Below, one piece after another: positions 7,354-10,616 of a stretch of 10,616 nt of DNA; within the stretch, counting starts at the first letter, position 1; each line of letters begins with the position of its first letter. Below the pieces are notes generated by a model, which was given only the letters and a program-made list of their open reading frames with translations, searched no databases and was not told where the DNA came from. Location: contig JABWAM010000123.1 of NCBI GenBank assembly GCA_013360985.1, positions 1 through 10,616 on the forward strand, read 5' to 3'. The position numbers and the translations under genes were made by a program. The stretch is from Verrucomicrobiia bacterium (GTDB lineage: Bacteria; Verrucomicrobiota; Verrucomicrobiia; JABWAM01).

Positions 7354-7414
7354 TTCCTGGATCTCCCTTGACCTCAACGCCCTCCTCCGTACCCCCCCAC
7401 AGGAGGGTCACGAT

Positions 7415-7882
7415 CTACCTGCCGGTCCCTGAACCGGCTAGCGAAAGGCGTAGCCCTTCCCGACCCGCCATCAGCGGGCGGCGAGGCAGTTCTGCGACAA
7501 TGTCCTCCAATTCCCGCTCGCTCAGTTCACGAACGTGAGTCTCGCCCAAGATCGGAGCGGGCGCGTCTTCCGGCAAGAGGCTGACCGCTCCCGCGCATTC
7601 GCCGCCGATCCGTTCCAGCATGGCGAAATCGTTGCGCTCGCTGATTCCGAGAATGGCGGCGATCTGTTGCCTGGGCCCCTCGTCGGGGAGGATACCGGCG
7701 AAGAAAGGACGTGCGTGCTTTCCTCGGAACGGTTCACTCTGCAGCGGCAGCGACCGGGAAAGGGGCATGGCATCCGACCTGCCCGTCCATTCCGGGGCAT
7801 AGCGGAAATCGAGAAGTCCGCTCTCATCCTCGTCCAGAGCGCCGACCCGCTCGCCATTCAGGTAGACAATCAGCCGCTTCAT
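7415..7882 (-). CDS. hipA: Truncated HipA (N-terminal region only)
   Basis: HipA is a Ser/Thr kinase toxin of about 420-440 aa that phosphorylates a tRNA synthetase and is neutralised by HipB. This frame gives only 155 aa. Seen: the N-terminal HipA domain with VYLNGERVGALDED, PLSRSLPLQSEPF, FFAGILPDEGPRQQIA and IGGECAGAVSL. It then reaches GREGLRLSLAG (residues 140-150), where full HipA proteins continue SLAGAQ.K into the kinase core. Here it reads SGTGR and stops. All catalytic kinase residues are absent, so it cannot be an active toxin. The ATG at 7882 overlaps the hipB stop as ATGA, so the two are translationally coupled. The break is about 57 bp from MITE B2 and does not coincide with its edge. 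It is most likely a decayed toxin. A stand-alone HipS-like domain, as in HipBST systems, is possible, but no HipT kinase gene follows. Confidence 0.85.
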   Translation of the reverse strand: MKRLIVYLNGERVGALDEDESGLLDFRYAPEWTGRSDAMPLSRSLPLQSEPFRGKHARPFFAGILPDEGPRQQIAAILGISERNDFAMLERIGGECAGAVSLLPEDAPAPILGETHVRELSERELEDIVAELPRRPLMAGREGLRLSLAGSGTGR

Positions 7883-8118
7883 GGCCTCTTGCCTCCGGCA
7901 TCATCGCCGCTGAGGGACGTTGTCTCGATGGCAAGTCCAAGCGCCTGCAACACCTGGAGCGTCTTGCCGATCTGGCAGGTGGGCTTTCCCTTCTCCAGAT
8001 CGACGATGAAGCGCAGCCCCGTGCCGCAGGTCATGGCCAGTTCCTTCTGGGTGATCTTCAGCTCCTTGCGCCGCGTTCGGATCGCCGTCCCGAGCTGTTC
8101 TGTGGTTTTTATCCTCAT
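7879..8118 (-). CDS. hipB: HipB-type HTH antitoxin/repressor
   Basis: Small XRE/Cro-type helix-turn-helix protein of 79 aa, the antitoxin and autorepressor of HipA. Seen: TTEQLGTAIRTRRKELKITQKELA (helices 1-2), then CGTGLRFIVDLEKGKPTCQIGKTLQVLQALGL, the typical HipB continuation with the LEKGKPT turn. I chose the ATG at 8118; a GTG at 8142 would add eight unconserved residues and lies upstream of the predicted transcription start. It is followed by hipA' with a 4-bp overlap. The gene looks intact and its promoter carries operator-like sites, so it may still act as a DNA-binding protein even though its toxin partner is broken. Confidence 0.9.
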   Translation of the reverse strand: MRIKTTEQLGTAIRTRRKELKITQKELAMTCGTGLRFIVDLEKGKPTCQIGKTLQVLQALGLAIETTSLSGDDAGGKRP

Positions 8119-8120
8119 AG

Positions 8121-8134
8121 TTCCCGAGCGGGAA
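8121..8134 (-). promoter_or_regulatory. Operator-like palindrome O1 at the hipB start
   Basis: TTCCCGAGCGGGAA is a palindrome with 6-bp half-sites (TTCCCG/CGGGAA) and a 2-bp spacer. It overlaps the predicted -10 box and ends 2 bp before the hipB ATG, so a bound repressor would block transcription. Two related sites lie upstream. Confidence 0.65.
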
Positions 8135-8161
8135 TATCGCACGACCCTTGCGATCCGTCAA
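8133..8161 (-). promoter_or_regulatory. Predicted hipB-hipA' promoter
   Basis: On the minus strand TTGACG (8156-8161) and GATATT (8133-8138) are separated by 17 bp, with 5/6 and 4/6 matches to the sigma-70 boxes. Transcription would start near 8126, giving a very short leader before the ATG at 8118. O1 covers the -10 box and start site; O2 lies just upstream of -35. Confidence 0.6.
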
Positions 8162-8169
8162 CCGATATT

Positions 8170-8183
8170 TTACCGAACGGGAA
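8170..8183 (-). promoter_or_regulatory. Operator-like site O2
   Basis: TTACCGAACGGGAA matches O1 with one mismatched base in the left half-site and a different 2-bp spacer. Its centre is 49 bp from that of O1, just upstream of the predicted -35 box. Confidence 0.55.
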
Positions 8184-8219
8184 TATTTTGTCGAAGCCAT
8201 GCCATCACGCGTCGAATTG

Positions 8220-8233
8220 TTCCCGAACGGTGC
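8220..8233 (-). promoter_or_regulatory. Operator-like site O3
   Basis: TTCCCGAACGGTGC keeps a perfect left half-site (TTCCCG) and part of the right one (CGG). Its centre is 50 bp from O2. The regular spacing of O1-O2-O3, near five helical turns, supports a multi-site repressor such as HipB. Confidence 0.45.
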
Positions 8234-8260
8234 ATTTCTGGCTGTGTGATGCGATCTCCA

Positions 8261-8407
8261 CTACGGATGTTCTGCCCGTAGAACACGCCGCCGGAACTTT
8301 GTTCTGGGATGTTTTGACGGTTGAGGCGAGGAGTTTGATGAGTTCGATATGGCGGCCCGCAGACCCTCCGACTCCAACAGATACCAGGTCACGCTGAAGG
8401 CCGTCAC
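8261..8407 (-). CDS. Small ORF or gene remnant coupled to the DprA-like gene
   Basis: A 48-codon frame begins with GTG at 8407, overlapping the stop of the DprA-like gene as GTGA, the layout of translationally coupled genes. The first 20 residues (FSVTWYLLESEGLRAAI) look like protein; the rest is Ser/Pro/Arg-rich and looks degenerate. I do not recognise it. It may be the 5' stump of a gene that once followed the DprA-like gene, or chance. The remaining sequence 8143-8260 is the hipB control region. Confidence 0.25.
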   Translation of the reverse strand: MTAFSVTWYLLESEGLRAAISNSSNSSPQPSKHPRTKFRRRVLRAEHP

Positions 8408-8897
8408 GCGTCTCTTCTCCCGTTCAGCAAATCTGCGAGCGCGCTGCCATCAGCGACGTAGGGCGTGATGATCTCGCTGGCCAAGGCCAGCACCAGCCGG
8501 TTGCGGGCAAGCGCGGTGTCGCGGGTGGTGCGGCGAACCTCGGGCGGGCAGGCGGTGATGACCAGGATGCGGCCGTCGGCCAGAGACTCGCGTTCTTCGG
8601 CGGTGGGGCGATAGTCCGTCATGCCGCGCGCCAGCACCTTGACCACGCAGCCACGGCGCCGCAGCACCGAGCGCAGCACCTGCTGCTCCAGCGGCGAGTG
8701 AAAGCCGCTAAGGATCACGCGCCCGGCCTTGACCCACTCGGGCACCCGATCCAGGGTTTCCAGCAGAACATGGCCGGGGCATTCGCGGGAGGCAATCAGA
8801 CCGAGCAGCGGTTCGCCCAGCAAAGCCGGGTTGCCGACGCCGAGGATGCTCGCCGCCGTGTCAGCGGAAAGGCGCGCGGCAAGACGCGACGGCAGGG
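8404..8897 (-). pseudogene. DprA/SMF-like Rossmann-fold (SLOG) protein, 5' end cut off by the IS
   Basis: The 163 chromosomal codons left encode a DprA-like nucleotide-binding fold, the family that loads RecA on single-stranded DNA in transformation; many stand-alone members have no known job. Seen in order: ILGVGNPALL (19-26), LIASRECPG (33-41), RVILSGFHSPLEQQVL (59-74, the glycine-containing SG.HS.E motif), VVKVLARGM (84-92), LADGRILVI (105-113), and RNRLVLALASEIITPYVADGS (131-151), which is the RN..ALA...V.a...GS end of the family. The usual DprA SAM and winged-helix domains are absent from this part. The frame continues into the IS for about 95 codons, but that part is IS-encoded. No start codon occurs before the first motif in the chromosomal part, so the true start lies beyond the IS. 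Probably only a short N-terminus is missing. Confidence 0.7.
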
Positions 8898-8914
8898 CCC
8901 AAATCCCCGCGTAA
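8898..8914 (+). repeat. Left terminal inverted repeat of the IS
   Basis: CCCAAATCCCCGCGTAA. It is also the left arm of a hairpin with arms at 8898-8910 and 8915-8927 (12/13 paired, loop GTAA). It lies on the transposase 3' side and is the tip shared with the MITE right ends. Confidence 0.85.
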
Positions 8915-9073
8915 GCGAGGATTTGGGGATTGAGAGAGGGGTTGGCGGCGGTTGATCTGGGTGGAGCGGTCCGTGACGAGGAGCGAGGGCTGTCGGGCTC
9001 GGCAGCGCGAAGCGACACCTCGGCGGCGAGAGGCGGCAGAGGTTCTGAGCGAACGCGGAAGGGAGACGTTGCG

Positions 9074-10519
9074 CTAGGAGAAGGCGGTCGCTTGAGTGGG
9101 CAGAGCGAAGACCTGCCAGAGGCGTTGGAAGCGCTCAATGGTGAAGACATCGGCGCACAGACGCAGAGACAACTTGCAGCCATAGCGGTTCATTCGGCCG
9201 GCGACATGAACCATGAGCAGGCGGTAGCGCTTGAAGCGCGCGAGGCGCTCCTCGCCCTGGAGGCAGAGGCCACGAATGGCGCTGGCGAGGTTGTAGGCCA
9301 TCAGCGAAAGGCGGAACCAGGCGGCATTGGCGCCGAAGAGTTGGCTGGGCATGTGACCGCCCCCGAGAGCATTCTTGAGTTCGTCGTGGGCGTGCTCGAC
9401 GGTTCCGGCCTTTTGGCGATGCCACTTCAGGAGGCGCGCTCCCTCCCAGTCCATGTTCGTGACCACCGCGAAATGCTGGCGATCGTACCCGTCGGCAAAA
9501 AGCTCCCCTTGCGGCTTGAGCAGCCTCAAGCCGACGTAGCGCAGGGGACGCAGGTGCTTGCGTTCGGAACGTTCCCCCGGCACGAAGTCGATCTCCGCCC
9601 ACTGCCGTCGGGTGCCGTCGGGATCGCTCCCGCAACTCTTCCACTGCCCCTCTGGCACGGCTTCCATCGCCTGACGCAACTCTTTGCTGGTGACCGCGCT
9701 GATGCAGAAGCCGATTCGCCCTCCGGGTTCCTGGGCGCGCTCCGGCGCGTCAAGCCACTCCAAAAGCCTCTTCTCATGACACGCCGAATCCCCCCGAAAG
9801 TAGCGCTCCCGCAACGTCTCGGGCAGCGCCGCGAACGCTTCCCGCGCGCACGGCAGGGGTGCCTGCCGCGCCGGCACATTGCCGTCGCGAAACTCGTCGG
9901 CCACCAGCAGATCCGCCTCCGCCCAGTAGGCCACCATCGGCTGATACCCTTTCCCGCCCTCGTAGTGCGCGTACGCCGAGCGCTTATGACTCTCGATCAG
10001 CGTCGCGTCCATGTCCAAGGTTCCCACCCGTAACCCCGCCCCCTGCTCCTCGTAACGTCGCGCAATCCGACGCACCAACCCCGCCTGTACCCTTTGCAGC
10101 CCATCCAGCGCCTCGCTCGAAGGTACAATGAAGCTCAACTGCTGCTGCCGCGAGGGCCGCAAGGCCAGCAGCTTCTCGTCGTGAAAACGCTCCAGAAAAC
10201 TCCTCACCGCCGTCACTTTCGGCAGGCAATAACCCAACCCTCGACGCAAACACTCGTCGCCCTCGATCCTCCGAAGATCCTCAGGACAGTCTCCCCCAAG
10301 CGTCTGCAACAACACCAGCGTCTCGACCAACTGTCCCTCGCTGTAACCTCGCTGCCGCAGCTTCAACGACAGGTTCGCCTCCACCAAACCCGCCAAACCC
10401 AACGAGCGCAACGCCCGAGAACTCGCCAAAAGCCCCCCATGCGGACTGCTCATCTCGCGCAGCGGGCGGGGATCCAACGCAAACGGAGTCTTTCGAAGAA
10501 TAGGGATGGAAGCGGACAT
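9074..10519 (-). CDS. IS1380-family DDE transposase
   Basis: Transposase of 481 aa with no internal stop. An RNase H-like DDE core is visible: first Asp in GTLDMDAT (Asp169 or Asp171), second at Asp244 in YFRGDSACHE, and the Glu probably at Glu375 in VEHAHDELKNALG, followed after six residues by Lys382. The long stretch between the second Asp and the Glu is the beta-rich insertion usual in IS4/IS1380-like enzymes. The C-terminal NAAWFRLSLMAYNLASAIRG is typical of the family. The N-terminal LVETLVLLQTLGGDCPEDL also fits. The ATG at 10519 is the first in frame after the promoter-like AT-rich stretch. It is probably active, since nothing is missing. Confidence 0.94.
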   Translation of the reverse strand: MSASIPILRKTPFALDPRPLREMSSPHGGLLASSRALRSLGLAGLVEANLSLKLRQRGYSEGQLVETLVLLQTLGGDCPEDLRRIEGDECLRRGLGYCLPKVTAVRSFLERFHDEKLLALRPSRQQQLSFIVPSSEALDGLQRVQAGLVRRIARRYEEQGAGLRVGTLDMDATLIESHKRSAYAHYEGGKGYQPMVAYWAEADLLVADEFRDGNVPARQAPLPCAREAFAALPETLRERYFRGDSACHEKRLLEWLDAPERAQEPGGRIGFCISAVTSKELRQAMEAVPEGQWKSCGSDPDGTRRQWAEIDFVPGERSERKHLRPLRYVGLRLLKPQGELFADGYDRQHFAVVTNMDWEGARLLKWHRQKAGTVEHAHDELKNALGGGHMPSQLFGANAAWFRLSLMAYNLASAIRGLCLQGEERLARFKRYRLLMVHVAGRMNRYGCKLSLRLCADVFTIERFQRLWQVFALPTQATAFS

Positions 10520-10525
10520 GCATAA

Positions 10526-10554
10526 CCCATATTATATATATATGTCTCGGTCAA
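10526..10554 (-). promoter_or_regulatory. Putative transposase promoter region
   Basis: On the minus strand TTGACC (10549-10554) is followed after 17 bp by TATGGG (10526-10531). A perfect TATAAT also occurs at 10531-10536 but is only 12 bp from TTGACC. The stretch is strongly AT-rich, unlike the rest of the IS. The exact boxes are uncertain. Confidence 0.35.
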
Positions 10555-10599
10555 GCCCAAATCGCAAAAAATAGAGACGAAATCAGCCCCGCATGAAAA

Positions 10600-10616
10600 T
10601 TACGCGGGGATCAGGG
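10600..10616 (-). repeat. Right terminal inverted repeat of the IS
   Basis: TTACGCGGGGATCAGGG on the + strand, the inverse of the left tip with two differences. It follows a hairpin with arms CCCCGC (10587-10592) and GCGGGG (10604-10609). The last five bases, CAGGG, equal the five bases just left of the IS (8893-8897), so the exact boundary is ambiguous. Confidence 0.75.

Larger units (their letters stand above)
8898..10616 (-). mobile_element. IS1380-family insertion sequence, 1719 bp
   Basis: It has one intact transposase gene and inverted tips: CCCAAATCCCCGCGTAA at the left and, read inward, CCCTGATCCCCGCGTAA at the right (15 of 17 identical). The length is close to the usual 1.6-1.7 kb of the family. 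Both ends also carry a subterminal hairpin (see findings). The right tip coincides with the last base of the window, so the right target duplication cannot be seen and the element may reflect a contig break. It inserted into the DprA-like gene with transposase and target gene on the same strand. Confidence 0.87.

Noticed and set aside
8119..8142. GTG at 8142 as the hipB start
   Set aside because: It lies upstream of the predicted transcription start, adds residues translated from the O1 operator, and has no properly spaced ribosome site.
8930..10033. Plus-strand open frame (367 aa) antisense to the transposase
   Set aside because: The transposase frame has the DDE motifs and family C-terminus; the antisense frame has no domain and no promoter evidence.
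10556..10563. CCCAAATC inside the right end of the IS as another element tip
   Set aside because: Only 8 bases match, there is no partner tip or target duplication, and it lies within the IS upstream region; chance is likely.

Overview
The window is a GC-rich stretch of a bacterial chromosome, probably Gram-negative because it carries an LptF/LptG-type lipopolysaccharide permease. The style of the ThiC and topoisomerase proteins and the SD-poor starts would fit Verrucomicrobiota, but that is a low-confidence guess without a database search. The left two thirds hold ordinary core genes; the right third is an accessory zone of small mobile elements and broken genes.

Layout, left to right. topB (DNA topoisomerase III, + strand) is followed by a 295-bp miniature element (MITE A) with 5-bp target duplications. 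Then comes an LptF/LptG permease gene (+), convergent with thiC (-). Upstream of thiC, on the minus strand, are an intrinsic terminator, a TPP riboswitch and an A-type iron-sulfur carrier gene (IscA/ErpA/SufA type). ThiC is a 4Fe-4S radical-SAM enzyme, so a carrier gene directly upstream makes functional sense. Next come a truncated MITE copy and a complete 320-bp copy (MITE B2), again with 5-bp duplications. They are followed by a hipB-hipA' operon whose HipA stops at the start of its kinase core, a minus-strand DprA/SMF-like gene missing its 5' end, and a complete-looking IS1380-family insertion sequence that cut this gene and runs to the last base of the window.

The main find is the link between the MITEs and the IS. 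The right tips of the MITEs match the left tip of the IS1380-type element (15/15 bp for B2, 17/18 for A), and both MITEs have 5-bp target duplications. This suggests a non-autonomous family moved in trans by an IS1380-type transposase. The second find is a probable autoregulated hipB promoter with three operator-like sites about 49-50 bp apart, driving an operon in which only the N-terminal part of HipA survives.

No tRNA, rRNA or CRISPR array was seen.
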